From CAZAYP01 sp964489425 [NCBI: uncultured Verrucomicrobiota bacterium] (GTDB taxonomy: Bacteria; Verrucomicrobiota; Kiritimatiellia; RZYC01): a stretch of DNA of 64,000 nucleotides. Positions 1 through 9,380 of the stretch are shown one piece after another. Numbering within the stretch: position 1 is the first letter of the stretch; each line of letters begins with the position of its first letter. Where the stretch lies: the NCBI GenBank assembly GCA_964489425.1, contig CAZAYP010000005.1, positions 59,247 to 123,246 of the forward strand. Reading direction: 5' to 3'. The notes beneath the pieces were generated by a model. That model saw nothing but the letters and a program-made list of their open reading frames with translations. It did not search any database and was not told the DNA's origin. The position numbers and the translations under genes are program-made.

Positions 1-574
1 ACTTGACTTGGAACGCGTCCGCGGCCGACTCCGGGCGCTGGGCCCACTCGGCGAGCAGCGGCGCGACCTGGTCCTTGGCGGACACCACGGGGTTCTGCAC
101 CGGCCACGCCACGCCAATGGCCGGGTCGTTCCAGCGCACGCCGCCCTCGCACTTGGAGTTGTACAGGCCGGTGCACTTGTACTGGATCTCCGCAAAGTCC
201 GAGGTCACGCAGAAGCCGCGGGCAAACCCGGCCGGCGCCCAGACCTGGCGGCGGTTGGCGGCGCTGGCCTCGATGCCGAACCACTTCCCGAAATTCGGCG
301 AGCCCTTGCGCAGGTCCACGGCCACCAGGAACGCGCTGCCCAGGGTCACCCGCATGAGCTTGCCCATGGGCGGCGACCACTGGAAATGGAGCCCGCGCAC
401 CACGCCGCGGCAGGAGCGGGAATGGTTGTCCTGGACAAACGGCTCGGGAATGCCGAACTCGCGGAACTGGTCGGTCCGGTAGACTTCCATGAAAAAGCCG
501 CGCTCGTCCTGGAACACGTCCGGGACGATCACCTTGATATCGTTCAACTCGACCCGCTCGATGCGCAACTGCAC
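1..574 (-). CDS. rfbC: dTDP-4-dehydrorhamnose 3,5-epimerase (RmlC/RfbC), 3' end beyond window
   Basis: Cytoplasmic epimerase of dTDP-L-rhamnose synthesis, acting on the 4-keto-6-deoxyglucose nucleotide. The frame stays open to the left edge, so the stop codon is outside; 191 codons are visible, which is close to the usual full length of about 180-190. Family motifs are in order: DERGFFMEVYRTDQF near residue 23, DNHSRSCRGVVRGLHFQW near 49-66 (His63 is the expected catalytic base), YKCTGLYNS and WNDPAIGVAWP towards the end. I chose the GTG start at 574-572 because a GGAG lies six bases upstream (584-581) and the family N-terminus begins right there. It is transcribed divergently from etfB. No other rhamnose gene is in the window, so the rest of the pathway would have to lie to the left or elsewhere. 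Confidence 0.93.
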   Translation of the reverse strand, partial: MQLRIERVELNDIKVIVPDVFQDERGFFMEVYRTDQFREFGIPEPFVQDNHSRSCRGVVRGLHFQWSPPMGKLMRVTLGSAFLVAVDLRKGSPNFGKWFGIEASAANRRQVWAPAGFARGFCVTSDFAEIQYKCTGLYNSKCEGGVRWNDPAIGVAWPVQNPVVSAKDQVAPLLAEWAQRPESAADAFQVK

Positions 575-697
575 GCTGGGCTCCTTTCTGGTCAACCGCT
601 GACCTTCCACGTTTACCACGAGCCGCGCGCGCGGCGCAACGCTCTTTTTGGCGCCGGCCGGTTGGCCTGGCGGGCGCGGGCGCGCCGCGGTTTGCGC

Positions 698-725
698 TTG
701 TATCGACCGCTAAATGCTGTATATA
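698..725 (+). promoter_or_regulatory. Candidate sigma-70 promoter for etfBA
   Basis: TTGTAT at 698-703 and TATATA at 720-725 are separated by 16 bases and lie about 30 bases before the etfB start. The -35 match is only moderate. The spacing and the AT-rich island in a GC-rich gap are the main support. Confidence 0.4.
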
Positions 726-755
726 TCCCCGCCTGTTTAGAGAGAGGAGAACGTC

Positions 756-1538
756 ATGCAGATAGTGGTTTGCATCAAGCAGGTGCCGGATTCCGACAAG
801 GTTTCGATCGACCGCGAAACCAACCGGCTCAACCGCACCGGCGTGCCCAGCATTATCAACCCGTTTGACGAGAACGCGTTGGAGATGGCCCTCCAGTTGC
901 GCGATCAGCACGGCGGCAAGGTCACGGTCATCACCATGGGCCCGCCCCAGGCCGAGGAAGCCCTGCGCGCGGCCCTGGCCGTGGGCGCGGACGACGCGGC
1001 GCTGATCACCGACCGCCATTTTGCCGGATCCGATACGTGGGCCACGTCCTACACCCTGAGCCTGGCCGTGAAAAAAACCGGCACCCCGGACCTGGTGCTG
1101 TTCGGCAAGCAGGCCATTGACGGCGACACCGCCCAGGTCGGGCCCGGCGTGGCGCATTTCCTCGACCTGCCCATTATCACCATGGTCCGCAAGCTGGAGG
1201 TCAAGGAGGATCACTTCCTGGCCACCCAGGTGACGGAAGACGGCTACCACCTCTGGCGCGTGGACCGCCCCGCGGCGTGCTCGGTGGTTAAGGAGGCCAA
1301 CACCCTGCGCATGCCGTCGCTGAAGAAGAAAATGGCGGCCAAGAAGGCGGTCATCCCCACGTGGACCGCCGCGGACTTGAACGCGGACCCCGAAAAGGTG
1401 GGCTTGAAAGGCTCGCCCACCAAGGTGGTGAAGATTTTCGCCCCGCCGGTCAAGGTGAACAAGGAGATCATCAGCGGCGACGTGCCGGACATGGTGGACT
1501 GCCTGCTGCGGAAGATGAAAGAGAGGAAGATCCTATGA
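756..1538 (+). CDS. etfB: Electron transfer flavoprotein beta subunit
   Basis: Beta subunit of the soluble ETF heterodimer that passes electrons between flavin dehydrogenases and quinone- or ferredoxin-linked acceptors. The 260 residues match the family length. The N-terminus (QIVVCIKQVPDSDKV) and the later NPFDENALEMALQLRD, VLFGKQAIDGDTAQVGP and [12 protein letters not shown] stretches are typical EtfB, including the adenine-nucleotide binding fold. The start is preceded by a strong GAGGAG ribosome site. The stop overlaps the etfA start as ATGA, showing translational coupling. No acyl-CoA dehydrogenase or EtfQO is adjacent, so the electron donor cannot be named from this window. Confidence 0.96.
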   Translation: MQIVVCIKQVPDSDKVSIDRETNRLNRTGVPSIINPFDENALEMALQLRDQHGGKVTVITMGPPQAEEALRAALAVGADDAALITDRHFAGSDTWATSYTLSLAVKKTGTPDLVLFGKQAIDGDTAQVGPGVAHFLDLPIITMVRKLEVKEDHFLATQVTEDGYHLWRVDRPAACSVVKEANTLRMPSLKKKMAAKKAVIPTWTAADLNADPEKVGLKGSPTKVVKIFAPPVKVNKEIISGDVPDMVDCLLRKMKERKIL

Positions 1539-2539
1539 GCAAAAAGGAAATCTGGATTTTCGCGGAACAGCGCCAGGGCAAGCTGGCCGGCGTGGTGCTC
1601 GAGCTGCTTAGCAAGGGGCAGGTCCTGGCCGAAAAATCGGGGTACAAGCTCTGTGCCGTGCTGCTCTCGGCCGGCGGCCAGCCTTTTTTCCAGGAGCTGT
1701 TCAACCACGGCGCCGAGAAAATCTATACCCTCGAGGATCCGCGCCTGGCGGATTACCAGAACGACTATTACGCCAAGGCGGTCGCCGAGCTGATCGCCAG
1801 GGAGCCGCCGGAAATCATGCTGTACGGCGCCACCACCGTCGGCCGCAGCCTGGCGCCCACCGTGGCGGTGATGGTGTACGCGGGGCTTACCGCGGACTGC
1901 ACGGAGCTGGATTTTGACACGGAGCTCAAGCTGCTGCTCCAGACGCGGCCGGCGTTCGGCGGCAACATCATGGCCACCATCCAGTGCCCGGCCCACCGGC
2001 CGCAGATGTCCACGGTCCGGTCCAACGTGTTCAAGCGGATGAAAATTGGCGACCACGAGACCGGCGAAGTGGAAGCGGTCAAGGTGGACTTCGCGGGCGT
2101 GAAAGAGCGCATGAAAAAGCTGGAATCCGTGCGCGAGGTGGACGCGAGCATTGACCTGCATGCGGCCAAGTACATCGTGTCCGGCGGCCGCGGCCTGGGC
2201 AAGCCCGAGAACTTCCAGATCATCCACGAGCTGGCCCAGGAGCTGGGCGGCGCAGTGGGCGCCTCGCGCGCCACCGTGGACGCGGGCTGGATCTCCCACC
2301 ACCACCAGGTCGGCCAGACCGGCAAGACCGTGTGCCCGGTGGTTTACATGGCCTGCGGCATCTCCGGGGCCATCCAGCACCTCGCCGGCATGCAGACCTC
2401 GGACATCATCATTGCCATCAACAAGGACGACAACGCGCCGATCTTCGGCGTGGCGGACTACGGGCTGATCGGCGACCTGCACGAGATCGTGCCGGCGTTG
2501 ACCCGCCGCCTGCGCGAGCTCAAAAGCGGCCAGGGCTGA
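1535..2539 (+). CDS. etfA: Electron transfer flavoprotein alpha subunit
   Basis: FAD-binding alpha subunit partnering EtfB. It has 334 residues. The C-terminal FAD domain carries [54 protein letters not shown] and [20 protein letters not shown], all diagnostic. The frame is open further upstream, but the ATG at 1535 is the correct start: it overlaps the etfB stop by four bases, has AGAGGA just upstream, and begins the conserved [13 protein letters not shown]-terminus. It converges on dnaE, whose stop is 12 bases away. Confidence 0.96.
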   Translation: MSKKEIWIFAEQRQGKLAGVVLELLSKGQVLAEKSGYKLCAVLLSAGGQPFFQELFNHGAEKIYTLEDPRLADYQNDYYAKAVAELIAREPPEIMLYGATTVGRSLAPTVAVMVYAGLTADCTELDFDTELKLLLQTRPAFGGNIMATIQCPAHRPQMSTVRSNVFKRMKIGDHETGEVEAVKVDFAGVKERMKKLESVREVDASIDLHAAKYIVSGGRGLGKPENFQIIHELAQELGGAVGASRATVDAGWISHHHQVGQTGKTVCPVVYMACGISGAIQHLAGMQTSDIIIAINKDDNAPIFGVADYGLIGDLHEIVPALTRRLRELKSGQG

Positions 2540-2556
2540 CCCGCGCCAGGGTCAGC
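2535..2556. terminator. Candidate bidirectional terminator between etfA and dnaE
   Basis: GCTGACCC at 2535-2542 pairs with GGGTCAGC at 2549-2556 over a six-base loop, covering both convergent stop codons. There is no clear U tract on either side, so intrinsic termination is uncertain. The symmetric position between convergent genes is the main argument. Confidence 0.4.
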
Positions 2557-5500
2557 GGCTGTACCCGTTGCCGTTGCCGTTCCCCCCGTTGCGCGGGTAG
2601 CGCGGCTCGCGCGGCCGGCGGCACGGCTGCTGGTGCGCCTCGACATACACGCTCTGCTCGCCGAGGATGTGCTGCAGCTCGTGGACCAGCGCCTGGTCGG
2701 CCGCCACCTGGAACTGCTGGCCGGTGCTCAGGAACACCTTCTCGCCCCCCGGGAACTGCACGCACAGGCGGACCGGCGTGGGGCCGGGATGGGCCTGGAT
2801 GACGGCCCGCGCTTTTTCCAGCAATCCATCGTCCGGGCCATGCGCGGACACATGCACGTGGACGCACTTGGCAAAAAACAGGTGCGCCTGCTCCAGCAGG
2901 TAGATCTCCTCGGCCAGCAGCGTGGGCGCGGTGCGGCGGTCCATCTGGCCGCAGATCAGCAGCGCCTCCTCCTCGCGCAGCAGCGCGCCGAACTCTTCCA
3001 GCTTCCGGCTGAACACCATCACCTGCACCGCGTTTTCCAGCCCCTCGAGGCGGAACCGGGCATAGGGCTTCTGGTTCTTGGAAAAGGCCCGTTCGAGGCT
3101 CGTGACCACGCCGCCCACCCGCGTCAGGGCGTCGTGCGCCACCTGGTCGATCCCGGCCATGCGGAATAACGCGAAGTGGTTCAGGGCCCACTCGTGCCGG
3201 GTGAGCGGGTGCCCGGAAATGTAGAACCCCAGCAACTCCTTCTCCGCGGACAGCATCTCGTGCTCCGGCCAGGGCGGCGCCAGGGGCAGGTTGTCCTGCG
3301 TGTCGCTGGCGTCCTGGGGCGTGAGCAAGTCAAACAGCGTGGCCTGGCCGCGGCGCCGGTCATCCTGCTGCGCGGCCACGCGGTTGACCGCGAAATCAAT
3401 GCCCGCAAACAGCCGGCCGCGGCTGATGTCCGTGAAGTCGAACGCGCCGCATTTGACCAGGCTTTCCATGGCCTTGCGATTGACCAGCTTCGGGTCCACC
3501 CGCGCGCAAAAATCCAGCAACCCCTTGAACGGCCCGTTGCGCCGGCGATCCGCCACCAGGGCTTCCACCGCGCCCGCGCCCACGTTCTTGACCCCGGCCA
3601 ACCCGAAGCGGATGCCGTCTTTCACGGGCGTGAACCGCACGCCGCTTTCATTGACGTCGGGCGGGAGGATCTTGAGATCCATCTCCTGGGTCTCGTGGAT
3701 GAACTCCGCCAGCTTCTCGGCGTTGCCCATTTCCATCGACATCACCGCGGCCATGAACTCCTTGGGGTAATGCGCCTTGAGGTAGGCCGTCTGGTAGGAG
3801 ATGACGCCGTACGCGGCGCTGTGCGACTTGTTGAAGCCGTAGCCCGCGAAACGCTCAATGTTGTCGAATATTTTTTCCGCTTTTTCCTTGGGGATATGAT
3901 TGGCCTTGTGGCAGCCCTCCACGAATTTCGTGCGCTGCTTGGCCATTTCTTCCGGGAGTTTCTTGCCCATGGCGCGGCGCAGCAGGTCGCCTTGCCCCAG
4001 GGAAAACCCGGCCAGCACGTGGGCCGCCTGCTGGACCTGTTCCTGGTAGAGCATGATGCCGTACGTTTCCTTGAGGATGCCTTCCAGGAGCGGGTGGTCA
4101 TAGGTGATAATGACCTTGCCGTGCTTGCGGTTGACGTAGTCGTCCAGCATTTTCATGGGCCCGGGCCGGTACAGCGCGATCATGGCGATCAGGTCTTCGA
4201 TGCAGCTGATCCCAATCCTGCGCAGCAGGTCGCGCATGCCGGTGCTTTCCAATTGGAACACCGCCACGGTGTCGCCGCGGTTGAGCAACTGATACGTCTC
4301 CGCGTCGTCCATGGGAATCGTGTCGATGTCCACCGTGTTCCCGCGCGCCTGGAGGACGTTGTTGATCGTCTCCTGAATGATGGTCAGCGTCTGCAGGCCG
4401 AGGAAGTCCATCTTCAGCAGGCCGGTGGACTCCAGCGGCTTCATTTCAAATTGGGTGATGGTCTCGCCGTTCTTATCCATCGCCAGCGGCAGGATCTCGA
4501 TCAGCGGCTTCTCGCCGATGACCACGCCCGCGGCGTGGGTGCCCTGCTGGCGCGGCAGCCCCTCGAGCACCGTGGCGTACTTCATGATCTGCTGGGCCAG
4601 GGGCTCGGTTTCCACGGCCCGCTTGAAGTCCGGGCTTTCCTCCATGGCCTTGGCCAGGGTCATGTCCGGTTTTTCCGGGATCATCTTGGCCAGCCGGTCG
4701 CAGTCCACCAGCGGCAGCTCCAGGGCGCGGCCCACGTCGCGCACCACGGTCTTGGGACCCAGCGTGCCGAAGGTGATGATCTGGGCCACGTTTTCCTTGC
4801 CGTAGTGCTCCTTGACGTACGCGATCACCTCGCCGCGCCGGGCCTGGCAGAAGTCGATGTCAAAGTCCGGCGGCGACACGCGCTCGGGGTTGAGGAACCG
4901 CTCGAAGATCAGGTTGTAGCGCAGCGGGTCAATGCCCGTGATGCCCAGCGCGTACGCCACCAGGCTGCCCGCGCCCGACCCGCGGCCGGGCCCCACCGGG
5001 ATGTTCTGCGCCTTGGCATGCTGGATGAAATCGGCCACGACCAGGAAATAGTTGATGAACTTGGTCTTCTCGATCACCCCCAGCTCGAAGAAGAACCGGT
5101 CGCAGATCTTTTGTTCGCGCGCGTCGGCCGGCTGGCGCGGATCCGCGATGCCGTAGTGCTTCTTGAGCCCGGCGGCCGCGCCTTGGATCAGGTAGTCCTT
5201 CTGCGACATCTTCTTGTCCGGCAGCTTGAAGGTCGGGAAATGCGTGGCCTCGCCGAATTCCAGCTTCACGTTACAGCGGTCGGCGATCGCGCGGGTGTTG
5301 CGCAGCGCCTCGGGCACGGCGCCGAACTGCGCCCACATCTCGGCCGCGCTCTTCATGTAAAACTGGTCGCTGGCGTAGCGCATGCGGCGCGGGTCGCTCA
5401 CCGTGGTCTGGGTTTGCAGGCAGAGCATGATGTCGTGCGCCTCGGCGTGCTCGCGCTTGATGTAGTGCACGTCGTTGGTGGCCACCAGCGGCAGCCCGGT

Positions 5501-6091
5501 GTACTTGGCCAGCTCCAGCATCAGGTTGTTGACCTGGCGCTGTTCCGGCATGCCGTGATCCTCGAGCTCGAGGTAAAAATGGTCCTTGCCCATGATGTCG
5601 GCGAACTGGCCGGCCACGGCCGCCGCGGCCTTGACCCCGCCCGCGAGCAGGCACTCGGCCACCTCGCCCTTGAGGCACGCGGACAGGCCGATCAGCCCCT
5701 CGTGGTATTGCGCCAGCAGCTCCTTGTCGATGCGCGGCTTGTAGTAGAAGCCCTCGAGGTGGGCCAGCGAGATCAGGCGCACGAGGTTGGCGTAGCCGGT
5801 CTCGTTCTCCGCCAGCAGCACGAAGTGGTTGCCCGCGCCGTCCGCCGCGATGCGGTCCTTGCGGCTCTTGACGGCCACGTAGGTCTCGCAGCCGATGATC
5901 GGCTTGATCTTGTGGGCCTGGGCTTCCTTGTAAAACTCGATGGTGCCGAAGAGCACGCCATGATCCGTCATGGCCACGGTGTCCATGCCCAGCTCCACGG
6001 CCTGCTGCATGGCTTTCTTCACCATGCAGGCGCCGTCCAGCAGGCTGTACGCCGTGTGGAAATGCAAATGTACAAAAGGTTGGTCGCTCAT
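2552..6091 (-). CDS. dnaE: DNA polymerase III alpha subunit
   Basis: Catalytic subunit of the replicative polymerase, 1179 residues, the usual DnaE1 length. The PHP domain begins at once (FVHLHFHTAYSLLDGACMVK) and runs to about residue 205. The polymerase core has GPGRGSGAGSLVAYALGI and PDFDIDFCQ near residue 403-411, which supplies the catalytic aspartates. The fingers/thumb region includes GYGFNKSHSAAYGVISYQTAYLK. The helix-hairpin-helix and OB regions follow, and the C-terminus is a low-complexity Gly/Asn-rich tail. I see no HNH or intein insertion. The ATG at 6091 opens directly into the conserved PHP sequence. It is a stand-alone gene, divergent from the DUF4139-like operon. Confidence 0.97.
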   Translation of the reverse strand: MSDQPFVHLHFHTAYSLLDGACMVKKAMQQAVELGMDTVAMTDHGVLFGTIEFYKEAQAHKIKPIIGCETYVAVKSRKDRIAADGAGNHFVLLAENETGYANLVRLISLAHLEGFYYKPRIDKELLAQYHEGLIGLSACLKGEVAECLLAGGVKAAAAVAGQFADIMGKDHFYLELEDHGMPEQRQVNNLMLELAKYTGLPLVATNDVHYIKREHAEAHDIMLCLQTQTTVSDPRRMRYASDQFYMKSAAEMWAQFGAVPEALRNTRAIADRCNVKLEFGEATHFPTFKLPDKKMSQKDYLIQGAAAGLKKHYGIADPRQPADAREQKICDRFFFELGVIEKTKFINYFLVVADFIQHAKAQNIPVGPGRGSGAGSLVAYALGITGIDPLRYNLIFERFLNPERVSPPDFDIDFCQARRGEVIAYVKEHYGKENVAQIITFGTLGPKTVVRDVGRALELPLVDCDRLAKMIPEKPDMTLAKAMEESPDFKRAVETEPLAQQIMKYATVLEGLPRQQGTHAAGVVIGEKPLIEILPLAMDKNGETITQFEMKPLESTGLLKMDFLGLQTLTIIQETINNVLQARGNTVDIDTIPMDDAETYQLLNRGDTVAVFQLESTGMRDLLRRIGISCIEDLIAMIALYRPGPMKMLDDYVNRKHGKVIITYDHPLLEGILKETYGIMLYQEQVQQAAHVLAGFSLGQGDLLRRAMGKKLPEEMAKQRTKFVEGCHKANHIPKEKAEKIFDNIERFAGYGFNKSHSAAYGVISYQTAYLKAHYPKEFMAAVMSMEMGNAEKLAEFIHETQEMDLKILPPDVNESGVRFTPVKDGIRFGLAGVKNVGAGAVEALVADRRRNGPFKGLLDFCARVDPKLVNRKAMESLVKCGAFDFTDISRGRLFAGIDFAVNRVAAQQDDRRRGQATLFDLLTPQDASDTQDNLPLAPPWPEHEMLSAEKELLGFYISGHPLTRHEWALNHFALFRMAGIDQVAHDALTRVGGVVTSLERAFSKNQKPYARFRLEGLENAVQVMVFSRKLEEFGALLREEEALLICGQMDRRTAPTLLAEEIYLLEQAHLFFAKCVHVHVSAHGPDDGLLEKARAVIQAHPGPTPVRLCVQFPGGEKVFLSTGQQFQVAADQALVHELQHILGEQSVYVEAHQQPCRRPREPRYPRNGGNGNGNGYSR

Positions 6092-6140
6092 CTAAATTTA
6101 AAAATCCCAAAACGGTTCGGGTCAGTGCCTACTCCCGTCC

Positions 6141-6168
6141 ATACTATGCGCCCCGCCTCCCGATTCAA
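6141..6168 (-). promoter_or_regulatory. Candidate promoter for dnaE
   Basis: On the minus strand TTGAAT (6168-6163) and TAGTAT (6146-6141) are 16 bases apart, about 50 bases before the dnaE start. Both hexamers match the sigma-70 consensus at four or five positions. Confidence 0.4.
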
Positions 6169-6340
6169 CACATAACCGCCTTTTTCTCCGGGGCCGGCCG
6201 CCGCCGCATCCGGCCGCGGGTCGGCGCGGGTTGGGGCGGCGGGGATTGGGCGGGTTTTGGGCTTGCCGCGGCCCGCCGGGGTGTTACCATCCCTCCCAAG
6301 CGCAAGGATGTTGACCGGCTTAACCGCCAGGAGGGTATGC

Positions 6341-7714
6341 ATGAACCGGATATTGATTGGGACCGCGGGCGTTCTGCTATGGGCCATGGCCGTGGAGGCC
6401 AAGGTCGACCTGGTGACCCTGCCGGCGCGGGACTCGGTGCAGTTGACCATTTACAACTCGGCGGACCTCACCCTGGCGCGCGACCGGCGCGACCTGACGC
6501 TGCGGGAAGGCGCCAACTGGTTCCAGTTTTCCTGGGCCAACACGCTCATCGACCCCACCAGCCTTGAGCTCGAGGCGCTGGACGCCAAGGCGGACCTGCA
6601 GATCCAATCCGAGACGTTTCCTCCGCGCACCAAGGCCCTGGCCATGTGGGAAGTGCAGAGCGGCCGCCGCGGCAAGACCCCGGTGGAGATTTCGTATCTT
6701 ACCAGCGGCCTGGCGTGGTATGCGTTCTACATGGGGATCCTGGCGGCCGACGAGAGCGTCATGCGCCTGGAAGGCTACGTGCGGGTGATCAACGGCAGCG
6801 GCGAGGATTACGAGAATGCGCAGGTCCGGCTGGTGGTCGGCGAGGTCCACCTGATCGATCAGTTGGCCGAGCTGGCCCGCCGGGCGAACCCCTACGGCCG
6901 CCCGGAACTGCCGCCGGATATGAACGGCATGGCGGGAAGATCAAGAATGTCCTACGATGCCGAGTACGCCGAGGCGCCGATGGCCATGGCGGCGGAGGCG
7001 AGCCCGCCGCCCATGCCGCGGCGGCAGGTCAAGCAGATCCTCAAGGAGGGGTTGAGCGAGTATTTCCTGTACACCATCGAGGGCCGCGAAACCATCCCGA
7101 ACGGCTGGTCCAAGCGCCTGCCGAGCTTCACGGCCACGGAGGTGCCGGTGATCAACCTGTACCGCTATGACGAGGAGCGCTACGGCTACCAGGTCACGCG
7201 GCTGTTGAGCTTCACCAACGACACGGATCACCGCCTGGGCCAGACGCCCATCCCGGGCGGCATGCTCAAGGTGTACCGCGACCTCGAGCCGCGGTCCGAA
7301 GCCGCCGCTCCGCCGCTGGTGTACGAGGGCCAGTCGTCGTTCAAGTACATCCCCGTGGGCCAGGACGTGGAGCTGGACCTGGGGCCGGTGCAGAACGTGT
7401 ACGTGGACACCAAGGTCATGAACTACCGGTCGGACAACTACATGTTTGACGGCGCCGGCGACATCAGCGGCTGGGACGAGGTCGAGGCCTACGAGGTGGA
7501 GGTGCGCAACACCCGGCCGCTGCCGGTGACCGTGGAGGTGTACCGGCACTTCGCCTCGCAGTACTGGACCATGGAAAAAAGCGGCGAGTTCGACGCGTTC
7601 GAGCAGGTGGACCTCGACACCGTCAAGTTCACCCTGCAGCTGCCGCCGCGCACCATGCGCAAGTTTGCCTACGAGGTCACCACGCGGTACGGCCTGCGGG
7701 AGGAACAGCGCTAG
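6341..7714 (+). CDS. Exported DUF4139-like protein, copy 1
   Basis: Function unknown. The 457-residue protein begins with a signal peptide (MNRILIGTAGVLLWAMAVEA). It then shows the beta-rich pattern I associate with DUF4139 proteins: an N-terminal 'values' domain (VQLTIYNSADLTLARDRR), the central YLTSGLAWYAFYMG stretch and the NGSGEDYENAQVRLVVGE stretch, and a C-terminal beta domain (VEAYEVEVRNTRPLPVTVEVYRHF). The frame is open 28 codons further upstream, but ATG 6341 has AGGAGG six to eleven bases before it and starts the signal peptide. It is clearly paralogous to the protein at 9381-10511 and heads the operon with the phosphatase between them. A role in envelope assembly or stress is only a guess. 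Confidence 0.75.
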   Translation: MNRILIGTAGVLLWAMAVEAKVDLVTLPARDSVQLTIYNSADLTLARDRRDLTLREGANWFQFSWANTLIDPTSLELEALDAKADLQIQSETFPPRTKALAMWEVQSGRRGKTPVEISYLTSGLAWYAFYMGILAADESVMRLEGYVRVINGSGEDYENAQVRLVVGEVHLIDQLAELARRANPYGRPELPPDMNGMAGRSRMSYDAEYAEAPMAMAAEASPPPMPRRQVKQILKEGLSEYFLYTIEGRETIPNGWSKRLPSFTATEVPVINLYRYDEERYGYQVTRLLSFTNDTDHRLGQTPIPGGMLKVYRDLEPRSEAAAPPLVYEGQSSFKYIPVGQDVELDLGPVQNVYVDTKVMNYRSDNYMFDGAGDISGWDEVEAYEVEVRNTRPLPVTVEVYRHFASQYWTMEKSGEFDAFEQVDLDTVKFTLQLPPRTMRKFAYEVTTRYGLREEQR

Positions 7715-7738
7715 GCGGTTCGCCGCCGCGCTGGCGCC

Positions 7739-9340
7739 ATGCCTGACCGATCCCCCAGCCCGTTTTTGCCCGAGCGCCCGGAAGAGCTGCCCGCCCCCGG
7801 GGCGCATCGCCTGGCCGCGCGCCAGTGGCTGGCGCTCGCGGCCGGATGGATCGTGGTGGCCGCGTTGTTCGGCGCCCTGTATGGGGTGGCACAGCGCGCC
7901 ATCCTCAACGAGATCCGCGCCCAGGCCATGGGCACTGCCATTGCCGTGGCCGCGGGGATCCCGCCCGCGGAGCCGGACGCCATCCGCCAGCCCGCGGATC
8001 GCGCCAGCCCGGCGTTCCAGCGGGTGCAGGAATACATCACCCGGGTTTCGATGCGCAATCCGGACATCCGCTACATCTACGTCATGCGCCAGGGCCCGGC
8101 GCCGGCCACGTTCGAATACGTGGTGGACGAGCGGGAGCGGGACAGCAACGACAACGGCCGCATCGATCGCGTCGAGCAGGAGGAGCCCATCGGCCAGGCC
8201 TACGATGCCGCGGCGCTGCCCCGCATGCAGGAAGGCTGGGAGCAACCCACGGCCGACGATGGCGTCACCCCGGACCCGCCGTACCCGGACCTGCTCTCCG
8301 GCTACGCCCCGATCAAGGACGCGGGGGGCCGGACCGTGGCCATGGTCGGCGTGGACGTGACCGCCGGCACGGTGGCCGTCAAGCTCTGGACGGTCCGGGC
8401 GGCCATCCTGGCGGCCGGCCTGGCGCTTGGCGGACTGTTGACCGCGGTGATCTGGCTGTACTCGCACCAGGCGCTGATCCTCGGGCGCAACCGGCAACTG
8501 AGCCAGGAGCTGTTCGTGCGCAACAAGGCGCTCAACTACGCCAACGAGGAGCTGGCCGCCCTGAACCAGCATTACGAGGAGGAGCTCAAGCTCGCGCGCA
8601 GCGTCCAGCTCGGGTTCCTGCCCAAGACCTTCCCGCGCCACCGCAAGCTGGCGTTCGACAAGTGCTTCATGACCTGCGCCATCCTCGGCGGCGACCTGTA
8701 CGACGCGTTCAGCCTGGACGCCGAGCACGTCGCGGTGCTCGTGGCCGATGTGTCCGGCCACGGCGCCAGCGCCGCGCTCATCTCCGGCCTGCTCAAGATG
8801 GCGGTCGAGACGCTCAAGCAGGAACACGGGCACCTGCCGCCGGCGGAGCAACCCGGCTCGGTGCTGTGGCATCCCGACCAGTTTCTCCAGCAGTTGAACG
8901 CCATGCTCCACGACGAGATTCCCGAGTACCAGTTCGTGACCCTGATCTACGCCGTGCTCGACCTGGATAACCAGCGCTGCCGGGTCGGCAACGCCGGCCA
9001 CCCCTTTGCCATCGCCTACCAGGCCGCCACCCGCGATACGGCGGTGTGGTCCATGCCGACCGGGCCGGCGCTGGGGTTTTTTGAAGGCAGCACGTACGCG
9101 GCCAGCGAGTGGCCCGTGCGGTCCGGCGACAAGATCCTGTTTTATTCGGACGGCCTCACCGAGGCCATGAACCCCGCGGGCGACGAGTTCGGCGAGGAAC
9201 AACTCTGCGCCGTGCTCCGCGAACACGGGGACCAGGACCCCGACCAGGCCATCAAGCACGTCATGGCCGCGGTGGAGGCGCACCGCGGCCCGCGCGAAAT
9301 GGCCGATGACTTCACCATGATCCTGGTGCAGATGGCATAA
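7739..9340 (+). CDS. Membrane-bound SpoIIE/RsbU-type PP2C serine phosphatase
   Basis: Probable signalling phosphatase that dephosphorylates anti-sigma-factor antagonists or similar targets. It has 533 residues. TM1 spans about 29-50, an extracytoplasmic sensor about 55-215 and TM2 about 219-243. A coiled-coil linker (about 248-290) is followed by the SpoIIE catalytic domain. Metal-binding PP2C motifs are visible: GGDLYDAF at 317-324 and VADVSGHGASAALISG at 335-350, later ILFYSDGLTEAMN and a C-terminal DDFTMILVQ. The sensor contains an EF-hand-like DSNDNGRID segment near 135-143. It lies 24 bases after the first DUF4139-like gene and 40 before the second, so co-expression is likely. No anti-sigma factor or STAS antagonist is nearby. 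Confidence 0.9.
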   Translation: MPDRSPSPFLPERPEELPAPGAHRLAARQWLALAAGWIVVAALFGALYGVAQRAILNEIRAQAMGTAIAVAAGIPPAEPDAIRQPADRASPAFQRVQEYITRVSMRNPDIRYIYVMRQGPAPATFEYVVDERERDSNDNGRIDRVEQEEPIGQAYDAAALPRMQEGWEQPTADDGVTPDPPYPDLLSGYAPIKDAGGRTVAMVGVDVTAGTVAVKLWTVRAAILAAGLALGGLLTAVIWLYSHQALILGRNRQLSQELFVRNKALNYANEELAALNQHYEEELKLARSVQLGFLPKTFPRHRKLAFDKCFMTCAILGGDLYDAFSLDAEHVAVLVADVSGHGASAALISGLLKMAVETLKQEHGHLPPAEQPGSVLWHPDQFLQQLNAMLHDEIPEYQFVTLIYAVLDLDNQRCRVGNAGHPFAIAYQAATRDTAVWSMPTGPALGFFEGSTYAASEWPVRSGDKILFYSDGLTEAMNPAGDEFGEEQLCAVLREHGDQDPDQAIKHVMAAVEAHRGPREMADDFTMILVQMA

Positions 9341-9380
9341 TTTAAGAGATGCAAGCAAATCGAAGGACAACGGAGGAACC

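Noticed and set aside
3176-6175. Long plus-strand open frame opposite dnaE
   Set aside because: Antisense shadow of a well-conserved gene, with no ribosome site and no recognisable protein motif.
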